Below are positions 9,094-17,444 of a stretch of DNA of 64,000 nt, piece by piece. The position numbers and the translations under genes were made by a program. This stretch comes from Prolixibacteraceae bacterium (GTDB lineage: Bacteria; Bacteroidota; Bacteroidia; Bacteroidales; Prolixibacteraceae), in NCBI GenBank assembly GCA_003506435.1, contig DOAQ01000020.1, forward strand, positions 1 to 64,000, in the 5' to 3' direction. Within the stretch, counting starts at the first letter, position 1; each line of letters begins with the position of its first letter. The notes under the pieces were generated by a model. It did no database searches and was not told where the DNA came from. It worked only from the letters and a program-made list of their open reading frames with translations.

Positions 9094-11259
9094 ATGCAGA
9101 AGATAGCAAGGACAAACTATTTGCCGGCTGTTTCATTGCTTTTAATGATATTGTTTTTTACCGGCTGCGGACCAAGGAAAACAGGCCAATCTGCCGGGGC
9201 AGGCGAAGACTGGCCGGTTTATTTTGGAGATAATTCCGGTAGCCAGTATTCAATGCTTACTGAAATTAACAAGGAAAATATAGCACAACTGCAAGTTGCC
9301 TGGGAATATCACACAGGCGACGATGTGTCGGAAAACCGCAGCCAGATTCAGTGCAACCCGATTATCATCGGCGGCATTCTGTATGCAACATCGCCCAAAC
9401 TGAAAGTTTTTGCTCTTAATGCAGCCACCGGTCAGCGGATATGGGAGTTTGACCCGGCTCCGGAAAGCAATTATGCAAAGAATGTTAACCGGGGTGTCAG
9501 TTTCTGGCAGGACGGCGACGATAAACGGATTTTATTTACCTCCGGACCGGATTTGTTTGCTCTGGATGCCGAAACGGGAAAACCGGTTGAAACATTTGGC
9601 GATTCAGGTAAAGTATCGCTGAAGGAAGGACTTGGCGAAAAGTCCAAAAACTTGTATGTGGTGGCCACTTCTCCCGGTGTCGTTTACCGTGATTTGCTGA
9701 TCATCGGTACCCGTGTATCCGAGAATGCAGGTGCTGCGCCGGGATTTATCAGGGCTTTTAATATCCGTACCGGAAAGCTGGAATGGGTTTTCCATACCAT
9801 CCCCCAACCCGGGGAATATGGTTACGATACCTGGCCGGAAGAAGCATATCTGACAACAGGGGGTGTTAATTCGTGGGCCGGAATGAGCTTGGACGAAAAA
9901 AGGGGAGTTGTTTACGTCCCGACGGGTTCGGCTGCTTTCGATTTTTGGGGAGGAAACAGGAAAGGAGAAAACCTGTTTGCCAATTGTATTCTGGCTTTGG
10001 ACGCCCAAACGGGGAACCGGATATGGCATTTTCAGACTGTGCACCACGATTTGTGGGACCGCGATTTGCCCGCCCCGCCCAATTTGTTAACGGTAACTCA
10101 CGATGGGAAAAACATTGATGCGGTAGCACAAATCACCAAATCAGGCTTTGTATTCCTCCTGAACAGGGAAACCGGAGACCCGTTGTTTCCGGTAGAAGAA
10201 CGGCCGGTTCCAGCCTCTGATTTAAAGGGAGAAGAAGCCTGGCCAACACAACCTTTCCCGTTGGCTCCGCCGCCTTTTGTTCCGCAGGTTTTTACTGAAA
10301 ATGAGATCACCAATATCAGCCCCGAATCGCATGCCTTTGTTTCTGATATCCTGTCAAAAGTTCGTACAGGAAAATCATTTATCCCGCCCAGCACAAAGGG
10401 AACTGTTATTTTTCCGGGTTTCGACGGCGGTGCAGAATGGGGTGGTGCGGCAGTCGATCCAACCACTTCCGTTTTGTATGTGAACAGCAACATCATGCCC
10501 TGGATACTGTCTATGGTAGAAATCAATCAGGATAAAACCACTCGTACTGATAAGGGAGAACAGACCTATAAAGTGAGTTGCGCTGTTTGTCATGGTACAG
10601 AACTTCAGGGCGACCCGACCGGGACGTATCCGGCATTGAAATCGGTTTCAGGAAAATATTCCAAAGAAGAAATTCTGAAGTTGATAAACACCGGAAAAGG
10701 ATTTATGCCTTCGTTCAAACATCTTCCGGCGCAGGAAAAAGAAGCGCTGATTGCATTCCTGACCGGGCAAAAAAGCAAACAGGATGCTCATTCTGAGGGA
10801 ATAGAAAATAATCAGACATCGGTTCCATATACCCACACGGGATACAATCGCTTTCTGGATCAAAACGGCTATCCGGCAGTAAAACCTCCGTGGGGAACTC
10901 TTTCCGCAATCGATTTAAACAAAGGCATTATTTTGTGGCAGGTTCCGCTCGGAGAAATAGAAGAACTTATTCAGAGGGGAATCCCGCCAACCGGTACAGA
11001 AAATTATGGCGGACCAGTAGTTACAGCCGGAGGCATCCTCTTTATCGGCGCATCGAAGGATGGCTATTTCAGGGCTTTTGATAAAAATACAGGAGAAGAA
11101 CTTTGGAAATACAAACTACCGGCTGGTGGGTATGCAACTCCTTCCGTTTATCAGGCCGACGGCAAACAATACGTGGTAATTGCCTGTGGGGGAGGGAAAA
11201 TGAGTACTTCTTCGGGCGACAGTTATATGGCATTTGTGCTTGGAGAGAAAAAAGAATGA
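9094..11259 (+). CDS. PQQ-dependent dehydrogenase with inserted heme c domain, lipoprotein
   Basis: 721 residues from the ATG at 9094. An earlier in-frame ATG at 8944 lies inside the MFS gene and gives no signal peptide; from 9094 a signal with lipobox (FFTGCGP, Cys about 25) is obtained. The chain is an eight-bladed quinoprotein propeller (blade-like repeats VFALNAATGQRIWEFD, LDAQTGNRIWHFQ, FDKNTGEELWKYK). A cytochrome c domain with CAVCH (residues 496-500) and a later Met region GKGFMPSF is inserted before the last blades. Family members oxidise sugars or alcohols in the periplasm and pass electrons through heme c to the respiratory chain. No PQQ biosynthesis genes are in view. It ends the left operon, just before a strong terminator. 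Confidence 0.9.
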   Translation: MQKIARTNYLPAVSLLLMILFFTGCGPRKTGQSAGAGEDWPVYFGDNSGSQYSMLTEINKENIAQLQVAWEYHTGDDVSENRSQIQCNPIIIGGILYATSPKLKVFALNAATGQRIWEFDPAPESNYAKNVNRGVSFWQDGDDKRILFTSGPDLFALDAETGKPVETFGDSGKVSLKEGLGEKSKNLYVVATSPGVVYRDLLIIGTRVSENAGAAPGFIRAFNIRTGKLEWVFHTIPQPGEYGYDTWPEEAYLTTGGVNSWAGMSLDEKRGVVYVPTGSAAFDFWGGNRKGENLFANCILALDAQTGNRIWHFQTVHHDLWDRDLPAPPNLLTVTHDGKNIDAVAQITKSGFVFLLNRETGDPLFPVEERPVPASDLKGEEAWPTQPFPLAPPPFVPQVFTENEITNISPESHAFVSDILSKVRTGKSFIPPSTKGTVIFPGFDGGAEWGGAAVDPTTSVLYVNSNIMPWILSMVEINQDKTTRTDKGEQTYKVSCAVCHGTELQGDPTGTYPALKSVSGKYSKEEILKLINTGKGFMPSFKHLPAQEKEALIAFLTGQKSKQDAHSEGIENNQTSVPYTHTGYNRFLDQNGYPAVKPPWGTLSAIDLNKGIILWQVPLGEIEELIQRGIPPTGTENYGGPVVTAGGILFIGASKDGYFRAFDKNTGEELWKYKLPAGGYATPSVYQADGKQYVVIACGGGKMSTSSGDSYMAFVLGEKKE

Positions 11260-11268
11260 TAGAGCCCG

Positions 11269-11315
11269 GAACTTCTTCTCTGGCTGTTAGTCAGGGAAGA
11301 AGTTCTACCCTTTTT
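11269..11315 (+). terminator. Rho-independent terminator after the PQQ dehydrogenase
   Basis: Arms 11269-11282 and 11292-11305 pair over 14 positions with one G-T pair, loop of 9 bases, followed after ACCC by five Ts (11311-11315). It lies between the stop of the PQQ dehydrogenase and the convergent end of the minus-strand regulator. Confidence 0.88.
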
Positions 11316-11316
11316 G

Positions 11317-12570
11317 CTATTTATGGGCGATCGTTCCGGTAGACGTAAAATCGTTCCGGTAGAATACATTTTCCAATGAGTCTTTCAATTCAATATAGTC
11401 GATTTTCCCACTCCCGAAGAAATAATACCGGATGCCCAACAACGATCCCAACGGTTTTTGGTACTGTTCTGTAAATATTAATTTATCGCCAAGATAAACC
11501 TTGAAATTCCCTTCCTCTGTTTTCGTCCTGAGCTGTAACCAATCCGACATGTCAACAGTAAATGCGCTTAAATCGTCGTATTCTCCGTCCATTTGTTTTT
11601 CCGACAATTTTAGCATGGCATAACGGGAACACTTTGACTGAGTAAATGTGATGTCAATTGTACCGAAATCGCCCTGAAGGGCAATTCCAATATCGTAACA
11701 GGAGAAACTTCCGGTAGAAGCATTGTTGAGAACGCGCGTTTCGAGTGACAGGTGGTCCAAATCCTTGCCAAAAGGAGAAAAATAGCGGTAATCTGTCCAT
11801 GAATGTTGAGATAAATCCACATGTTCTGCTTTTAATCCTTCGCTTGTAGCATAAAAACAATCGGGCTGGCGATAGAATGACTGATCCATAAAATGGGAAA
11901 ACTTTTCGGGGGTCGAATTCGGGAAATAGCCAGCTTGCCAGTCGTGAGCCCAGGCAACCACACGTAAACTGTCCAATCGTTTTTTTCGGGTATAAACCTG
12001 TACGTTGTAAACCCCGGTATTTGAGTAGAAATAGTTGATCATGCTTTTTTCCGGAGGAAGAAAAGTCTCTCCATCCTTTCCAAAATCAATAAACACACTG
12101 TCGTCGATTTCTGAGACATCGTATTCAAACATTGCCGTAAAAGGATAGGTGTCGCGTGGATTTTTACAACTAAACCGGTATTTTTCAGGCTCGTTATCCG
12201 GCGTAGTAAAAAACAACACAGCGGCCAGAAAAATGCCGCAACCGAAGACCCACCAAATGGTTTTACGCACTTTAGCGGTTAAAAATGATTTTTCCGGGAT
12301 AGTTCCGTTTGTTCGACTGTGACCGGCCTTTAAACCTTCCGCATATTTCATCAATACCATCTGGCTGAAAGCCTGAGGTTGATAGCTTTCTGTATTTACT
12401 TTTCGCTTTCCGAAAATGCGTTTTAAGGTTTCTTCGCTCAACCGGTCGCCTGTAGCTGCTTCAATGTCTTTGCTCAGTTCTTTGAAATGAAAGTTTGTCC
12501 AATCAGCCGATGGCCCCCAATCGTACTTTTTAGCAATTGTACGTTTTATTTCTTCCAGATCGAACTGCAT
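11317..12570 (-). CDS. Membrane-anchored HTH regulator with periplasmic sensor-like domains
   Basis: 417 residues from the ATG at 12570 (MQFDLEEIKRTIAKKYDWG). The frame stays open 27 codons further up, but that stretch lies in the promoter region that is also kept in the 5422-5655 remnant, and the remnant's homologous ATG matches 12570. The N-terminal ~90 residues (LSKDIEAATGDRLSEETLKR, IFGKRKVNTESYQPQ) are a Bacteroidota DNA-binding domain. One transmembrane helix follows (TIWWVFGCGIFLAAVLFF). The outer part resembles a PKD-like domain (SVFIDFGKDGETFLPP, NTGVYNVQVY) and then a jelly-roll, concanavalin-like domain. It is probably a one-component switch that reads a periplasmic glycan and controls the adjacent operons (inference). 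Confidence 0.72.
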   Translation of the reverse strand: MQFDLEEIKRTIAKKYDWGPSADWTNFHFKELSKDIEAATGDRLSEETLKRIFGKRKVNTESYQPQAFSQMVLMKYAEGLKAGHSRTNGTIPEKSFLTAKVRKTIWWVFGCGIFLAAVLFFTTPDNEPEKYRFSCKNPRDTYPFTAMFEYDVSEIDDSVFIDFGKDGETFLPPEKSMINYFYSNTGVYNVQVYTRKKRLDSLRVVAWAHDWQAGYFPNSTPEKFSHFMDQSFYRQPDCFYATSEGLKAEHVDLSQHSWTDYRYFSPFGKDLDHLSLETRVLNNASTGSFSCYDIGIALQGDFGTIDITFTQSKCSRYAMLKLSEKQMDGEYDDLSAFTVDMSDWLQLRTKTEEGNFKVYLGDKLIFTEQYQKPLGSLLGIRYYFFGSGKIDYIELKDSLENVFYRNDFTSTGTIAHK

Positions 12571-12798
12571 GTGTTTATTTATAAATACCTTATTATAAAC
12601 TGATTGAATTTTTGACCAACAATGCGTAATTATGCCTTGGCTTTTGCTCAACCATAAATGAAAAGGAAAAGCCGGGATTGACTAATTTTATAACAAACTT
12701 TATGTCAGGAACAAGGAACTAACACAAAAGTAGAAAAAAGAGCATAAAAGCAAAACTGAAATTGACGACAAGTTAATCAATCCTAAATCTTATAAAGA

Positions 12799-14298
12799 AT
12801 GAAGAAGTATTCAACCTATTTACTGACCGGGCTACGAATTTTGGTGGGCTGGCATTTTTTGTACGAAGGAATATCGAAATTAGTAACTCCCGGATGGACT
12901 GCAAAAATGTATCTGATGGGTTCACAGTGGATATTTTCTGACCTTTTCCACTGGATGGCTGCTTCTCCCGGAACAATGAAAGTGGTTGATTTCCTCAATA
13001 TTTGGGGGCTGATCCTGATCGGCCTCTCGCTGTTTGCCGGTTTGCTGGTACGCTGGTCGTCCATTGCCGGTGCATTGTTGCTACTCTTTTACTTCGTGGC
13101 GTATCCGCCCATTCCCGGACATACGTTAGGTGCAGTGACCGAAGGAAGCTACCTGTGGGTCAATAAAACACTGATTGAATTTTTCATTATGCTGGTCTTC
13201 ACCGTACTTCCTGTCGAAATGTTCTACGGTGCCGATCGTTTGATCAAACGGTGGAAAGAAGAGAAAGTCCGAACACCTGTACCTTCCGTAAAAAAAGAAG
13301 AAAAGACGTCCCTTCAGCGGCGCGAACTGTTGCGCGATCTAATCAGCGTTCCTTTTCTAGGGGCTTTTGCTTATGCAGCGTATAAGAAACGGGAATGGGA
13401 CAGCTTCGAGGAAAAGTTCCTGACAAAAAAACCGGATGCAACTTCCGGGGCAACTTTGAAAAGCTTCAATTTTGCTTCGCTACAGGATTTGAAAGGTCAG
13501 GTTCCAAAAGGAAAGATTGGCGACCTGGAACTGAGCCGTCTGATCATGGGTGGTAATCTGATCGGTGGATGGGCCCATTCGCGCGACCTGATCTATGTTT
13601 CAAAGCTGGTAAAGGCATATCATTCCGACGAACGGGTAATGATGACCCTTCAACTGGCTGAAAAATGCGGGATCAATACCATCCTGTGCAATCCGCAACT
13701 GACGCGTATCATCAATAAGTACAAACACGAAACCGGGGGAAAGATCAACTTCCTGTCCGACTGCGGACACCGGGATGGTTTTATCGAAGGAATCAAGCAA
13801 TCGCAGGAAGGGGGAGCGGTGGCCATGTATTGTCAGGGTGAAATGTCAGACCGCCTGGCTCGCGACGGTAAACTGGATGAGATCGTGAAAGGTCTGGAGT
13901 TGATCCGTAGTTACGGGAAACCCGCAGGCATTGGTGCCCACCGTATTGAGACGGTCAAAGCATGTGTTGAAAACGGGATCAAACCCGATTTCTGGGTGAA
14001 GACACTTCATCACCACAATTACTGGTCGGCACAACCACAGGCCGAATGGCACGACAATATGTATTGCTACAAACCACAGGAAACGATTGATTTTATGAAC
14101 AGTCTGGAAGAACCATGGATTGCCTTCAAAGTACTGGCTGCCGGGGCCATCCAACCAAAGGATGGATTTCAGTACGCGTTCGACAATGGCGCTGATTTTA
14201 TCTGTGTGGGCATGTACGATTTTCAGGTTGTGGATGACACCAATATTGTGCTGAATACCTTGGAGAACCTTAACAGGGTAAGACCGTGGAGAGGATAA
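12799..14298 (+). CDS. DoxX membrane domain fused to an exported-type TIM-barrel domain
   Basis: 499 residues. Residues 1-150 are a four-helix DoxX-type domain (LRILVGWHFLYEGISKL, GLSLFAGLLVRW). A linker then carries QRRELLRDLISVPFLGAFAY, which looks like a twin-arginine signal placed inside the chain. The C-terminal ~280 residues begin at GDLELSRLIMGGNLIGGWAHS and contain CGINTILCNPQ, INFLSDCGHRDG, IGAHRIETVKACVENGIKPD and KTLHHHNYW; this looks like a TIM barrel distantly related to aldo/keto reductases, function unknown. DoxX proteins are membrane partners in quinone or sulfur redox reactions, so a membrane-linked oxidoreductase is a reasonable guess. It is transcribed divergently from the regulator (228-base gap). 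Confidence 0.75.
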   Translation: MKKYSTYLLTGLRILVGWHFLYEGISKLVTPGWTAKMYLMGSQWIFSDLFHWMAASPGTMKVVDFLNIWGLILIGLSLFAGLLVRWSSIAGALLLLFYFVAYPPIPGHTLGAVTEGSYLWVNKTLIEFFIMLVFTVLPVEMFYGADRLIKRWKEEKVRTPVPSVKKEEKTSLQRRELLRDLISVPFLGAFAYAAYKKREWDSFEEKFLTKKPDATSGATLKSFNFASLQDLKGQVPKGKIGDLELSRLIMGGNLIGGWAHSRDLIYVSKLVKAYHSDERVMMTLQLAEKCGINTILCNPQLTRIINKYKHETGGKINFLSDCGHRDGFIEGIKQSQEGGAVAMYCQGEMSDRLARDGKLDEIVKGLELIRSYGKPAGIGAHRIETVKACVENGIKPDFWVKTLHHHNYWSAQPQAEWHDNMYCYKPQETIDFMNSLEEPWIAFKVLAAGAIQPKDGFQYAFDNGADFICVGMYDFQVVDDTNIVLNTLENLNRVRPWRG

Positions 14299-14338
14299 AA
14301 GGCCGGTTTTTAATACAATCTGATTTAAAATAATACAT

Positions 14339-14369
14339 TTTCTGTGGTAACGGTTTTTTCCTAAATTTG
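14339..14369 (+). promoter_or_regulatory. Bacteroidota-type promoter of the ECF sigma gene
   Basis: TTTC at 14339-14342 and TAAATTTG at 14362-14369, separated by 19 bases, match the Bacteroidota -33/-7 pattern TTTG-N19-TAnnTTTG with one mismatch. A TTG at 14367 lies inside the -7 box and so cannot be the start of translation from this promoter. Confidence 0.6.
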
Positions 14370-14390
14370 ATTGTTTTTAGAAAAGGACCG

Positions 14391-14966
14391 TTGAAAATAC
14401 AAGAAAACACAGACGAGAAAAAGTTAATTCAAAAACTGGCAGCAGGTGACGAGATGGCTTTTGAAATACTATTTTACCGGTACAGGGGTAAAGTAGGTAA
14501 TTTCATAAAACGATCAATTCCGCCGCAGTCAGATTTGGAAGAAACGGTTCATGAAGTTTTTCTTCGGATTTGGATCAACAGGGAAAATTTAGATGCTGAT
14601 CGTCCATTTGCACCTTATCTTTTCCGGGTTGCCCACAATATTGTGATTGACGAACTACGAAAAAACATTGAGCATTCAGTTTATTTGCATGATGGGTCTT
14701 TCTATTCCGATTTTAGTACAAACAACGTTGAACATATTATCGAAGAAAAAGAATTACAAAGTTGGTTCAAATCCTTGCTTAATAAATTACCCCGGAAAAG
14801 AAGGGAAATATTCGAAATGAACCGCTTCGAAGACTTGTCATATCAGGAAATTGCCACAAAACTGAATATCTCGGAAAATACCGTGGACACACAAATCCGG
14901 CGGGCATTAAATTACTTCCGGGACGAAATCAAAAAACTGAGAATGTTTATGCTCTCTATCTTCTGA
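14391..14966 (+). CDS. ECF-type RNA polymerase sigma-70 factor (orphan, TTG start)
   Basis: 191 residues from a TTG at 14391; no ATG occurs before the conserved core. An AAAAGGA ribosome-binding-like stretch precedes this TTG, and the promoter above rules out the upstream TTG at 14367. Region 2 spans LAAGDEMAFEILFYRYRGKV to RVAHNIVIDELRK; region 4 spans LPRKRREIFEMNRFEDLSY and the helix-turn-helix IATKLNISENTVDTQIRRAL. This is the Bacteroides-expansion type of extracytoplasmic-function factor. These are normally paired with a FecR-type anti-sigma gene and a SusC gene; here the next gene is unrelated, so the partner is absent or distant. Confidence 0.88.
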   Translation: MKIQENTDEKKLIQKLAAGDEMAFEILFYRYRGKVGNFIKRSIPPQSDLEETVHEVFLRIWINRENLDADRPFAPYLFRVAHNIVIDELRKNIEHSVYLHDGSFYSDFSTNNVEHIIEEKELQSWFKSLLNKLPRKRREIFEMNRFEDLSYQEIATKLNISENTVDTQIRRALNYFRDEIKKLRMFMLSIF

Positions 14967-14975
14967 TATTGAAGT

Positions 14976-15113
14976 TTAAAGTTGACGCAGTAAAATCACA
15001 CAAAAGGCCATTCTATTCAATGCTTTCCAATGTGTAGTATTCGTTTCAAAACGGACCCGTATTGCCTTAAAAGCATTGAGCCGGGCGTTGGTGCGTTCTA
15101 CAACAACCTGCAT
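14976..15113 (-). pseudogene. C-terminal remnant of an IS5-type transposase
   Basis: On the minus strand 45 codons read MQVVVERTNARLNAFKAIRV followed by RFETNTTHWKALNRMAFCVI and a stop. This is the typical end of IS5-family transposases (VVERTFAWL...R.RFE....W.....LA). Just upstream the frame has stops (TAA directly before this ATG), and no other catalytic part remains. The opposite strand shows an open frame of 69 codons (15030-15239) that is only the shadow of this remnant. No terminal repeats were found. Confidence 0.72.
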
Positions 15114-15251
15114 TTACACAGTAATTTCTTTTCAACAATCAACTTTTGGCAACTTCACTGGAAGAATGTTGCCGACAATGCCGGGATGAATAAACATTGT
15201 TCTATTTTTTTATCTTTGCCCGCGTTGGATGTATTTTAAAACAGGACGTTT

Positions 15252-16004
15252 ATGAAAATCGGATTGATCGGCGCAATGGATCAGGAAATCTTGTTGCTGA
15301 AAAAAGAAATTGAAGGATTAAAAACAGAAAAAGTCGGGCCGCGGGAATTCCATTCAGGAAAGATAAACGGACAGGAAGTTGTAATCTGCGCTTCCGGTTG
15401 GGGAAAAGTTGCAGCCGCTTCAGCCGCTACGAGCCTGATCAATCTGTTCGGGATAGATCAGCTTCTGTTCATCGGGTTGGCCGGTTCACTGGACCCCCGC
15501 CTGGAAATCGGGGACATTGTGATTGCGGAATCGCTGGTGCAGTATGATGTCGATTTGTCGTCGCTCAAAGGGATTGGGAAAGTAGAAAGCCCACTCTGGA
15601 TTAATTTCAGTTTTAAAGCGGACACTGAAATTCAAAAAAGGGCAACCGTTTCAGTAAACCGGTTTGTGGCAAACCTGCAGGCAAACAAATACCCGCATAT
15701 TGAGGGAAAATATTTTCCTGAAGTTTATACAGGAGTTGTTGGTACAAGTGACCAGTTTGTTGCTTCGGAGGAAGGGAAAAAACGAATTCACGAAAAGTTT
15801 CCGGAAATGCTTTGCACTGAGATGGAAGGCGCTGCCATTGCCCAGGTGGCTGCCGATTACGGGCTGTCGTTCACGGCCATCCGCATCATCTCCGACAAGG
15901 CTGACGAGCAGGCCAACGAATTATTTGTGAAATCCCTGTTTAGTAATATTGGTCCTATTTCAGTTGAGATTGCCAAGTTGTTCCTTTCCTGCGTTTCGGA
16001 TTAA
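15252..16004 (+). CDS. mtnN: 5'-methylthioadenosine/S-adenosylhomocysteine nucleosidase
   Basis: 250 residues, close to the family size (about 230). The catalytic glutamates and aspartate are in place: AMDQE near the N terminus, CTEMEGAAIAQVA (about 196) and IRIISDKADEQA (about 217). The glycine-rich SGWGKVAAASAAT and FIGLAGSL motifs fit the PNP/UDP phosphorylase fold. The enzyme splits adenine from MTA and SAH, recycling by-products of polyamine synthesis and methylation. Futalosine hydrolase is a relative, but the motif set fits MTAN better. It is cytoplasmic and not obviously in an operon. Confidence 0.9.
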   Translation: MKIGLIGAMDQEILLLKKEIEGLKTEKVGPREFHSGKINGQEVVICASGWGKVAAASAATSLINLFGIDQLLFIGLAGSLDPRLEIGDIVIAESLVQYDVDLSSLKGIGKVESPLWINFSFKADTEIQKRATVSVNRFVANLQANKYPHIEGKYFPEVYTGVVGTSDQFVASEEGKKRIHEKFPEMLCTEMEGAAIAQVAADYGLSFTAIRIISDKADEQANELFVKSLFSNIGPISVEIAKLFLSCVSD

Positions 16005-16101
16005 ATGCCTCCGGGAATTGTTGTTCCTGCATCGGCAATAATGCTGAAGATATAGTCTGTTTTTAAATGTTTTGTATCTTCATGCCCTTAATAAATTGAA
16101 T

Positions 16102-16716
16102 ATGAAGAATGCCATCACCCTTCTTGCAAAAGGGATTTCCATAATCTTTCATCCGTTACTGATTCCTTCCATCGGATTTCTGTTGTTGTTTTATTCCGGT
16201 TTTTATTTTTCGATGATGAATTGGGAGGTGAAAAGGTTCGTTCTTCTGATTGTATTTTTTACGACCTGTATTTTGCCTTTACTGACTATCGCGTTTTTAT
16301 CGATGAACGAACGCTTTAGCTCGGAAATGGAAAAAAGTACCGACCGGGTTTTGCCGCTCATGTTCAGCGCAATCTATTATTATATTGGATATTATTTACT
16401 GGGGAGGCTACCGATTTTTCCTGTATACAAAGTATTCCTGATTTCAACCATCCTGGTAATTATTTTGCTGATGGTTGTTTCCCTGCGTTGGAAAATCAGC
16501 AACCACATGGCATCCATTGGCGGGCTGACCGGCGCTTTGATTGCCCTTTCGCTGCGCCTGCAAATCAATACTTCGTATATACTGGCATTGGTATTTCTTA
16601 TTGCCGGACTGGTCGGAACGTCGCGGCTGATACTAAAAAAGCATAACCCATTGCAAATTTATGCGGGTTATGCTCTCGGCTTTTTAGTTATGTTTTTAAT
16701 CCTGATGTTTATCTGA
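16102..16716 (+). CDS. PAP2-like integral membrane protein
   Basis: 204 residues from ATG 16102; an in-frame ATG ten codons upstream is possible. About six hydrophobic helices. The pattern MEKSTDRVLPLMFSA, RWKISNHMASIGGLTGAL and SRLILKKHNPLQIYAGYALG recalls the PAP2 phosphatase superfamily as annotated in Bacteroidota, where His in SNHM and in KKHNPLQI take positions of the catalytic histidines. Activity is uncertain. It is followed 18 bases later by the convergent tpx gene. Confidence 0.65.
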   Translation: MKNAITLLAKGISIIFHPLLIPSIGFLLLFYSGFYFSMMNWEVKRFVLLIVFFTTCILPLLTIAFLSMNERFSSEMEKSTDRVLPLMFSAIYYYIGYYLLGRLPIFPVYKVFLISTILVIILLMVVSLRWKISNHMASIGGLTGALIALSLRLQINTSYILALVFLIAGLVGTSRLILKKHNPLQIYAGYALGFLVMFLILMFI

Positions 16717-16734
16717 AAACACCGGATGGAACTT

Positions 16735-17232
16735 TTACAATGCTTTTAACGCAGCGTCGTAGTTGGGTTCGTTTACAATTTCGGAAACCTGTTCGGTATA
16801 AACCACTTTGCCATTTTCATCGGCTACAATCACTACCCGTGAATGCAAACCGGCCAGCGGGCCATCTGCAATTTCCAGTTGATAATCTTTTCCGAATTTC
16901 CCGGTTTTGAAATCGGAAAGGGTGATTGCGTTCTCAATGCCTTCGGTTCCGCAGAAGCGCGATTGTGCGAAAGGAAGATCGCGCGAGATGCAAAGTACTT
17001 TGGTGTTTTTAAGTCCGGCCGCCAGTTTGTTGAAGTTACGGACCGATGCAGCACAGGTACCTGTATCCAGACTGGGGAAAATATTCAAAACCAACCGCTT
17101 TCCGGCAAAATCTTTCAAGCTTGCTGATGAAAGATTATTTTGTACCAATTCGAAATCAAGCAGTTTGTCACCCGCCTTAGGAAGCTGACCTACTGTGTGA
17201 ATCGTATTTCCTTTTAAAGTTATTGTTGCCAT
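16735..17232 (-). CDS. tpx: Thiol peroxidase (atypical 2-Cys peroxiredoxin)
   Basis: 165 residues, the usual length. The peroxidatic Cys60 is in IFPSLDTGTCAASV and the resolving Cys94 in AQSRFCGTEGI, at the spacing of the Tpx family. The N-terminal TLKGNTIHTVGQLPKAGD also fits. It reduces hydroperoxides with thioredoxin as electron donor and acts in the cytoplasm or periplasm; no signal peptide is seen. It is monocistronic on the minus strand. Confidence 0.95.
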   Translation of the reverse strand: MATITLKGNTIHTVGQLPKAGDKLLDFELVQNNLSSASLKDFAGKRLVLNIFPSLDTGTCAASVRNFNKLAAGLKNTKVLCISRDLPFAQSRFCGTEGIENAITLSDFKTGKFGKDYQLEIADGPLAGLHSRVVIVADENGKVVYTEQVSEIVNEPNYDAALKAL

Positions 17233-17329
17233 AAATTAAAGATTAAAAATGATTACAATGTTTTTTGTACTATTTTAAACAGGGGGAGCTGTACATTTGT
17301 TCGGGGTAATCGGAATATCTTAAATACTT

Positions 17330-17361
17330 TTTGTGAACCTTTGTGGATTAGTGTTTTTGTG
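17330..17361. repeat. Short TTTGTG repeat cluster in intergenic region
   Basis: Three TTTGTG units at 17330, 17340 and 17356 lie in the 212-base gap between tpx and the MazG-like gene. Such TTTGTG-rich stretches recur in Bacteroidota intergenic DNA; no function is assigned here. Confidence 0.35.
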
Positions 17362-17444
17362 GCTAATTAATTTCAGCCATAAAGTCAACCCCAGGTATTC
17401 ACCAGGAAATCTTAACAAAACGACATTAATAACCCGACAACCAT

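Noticed and set aside
15030..15239. Open frame of 69 codons on the plus strand
   Set aside because: It is antisense to the IS5-type transposase remnant and has no coding pattern of its own.
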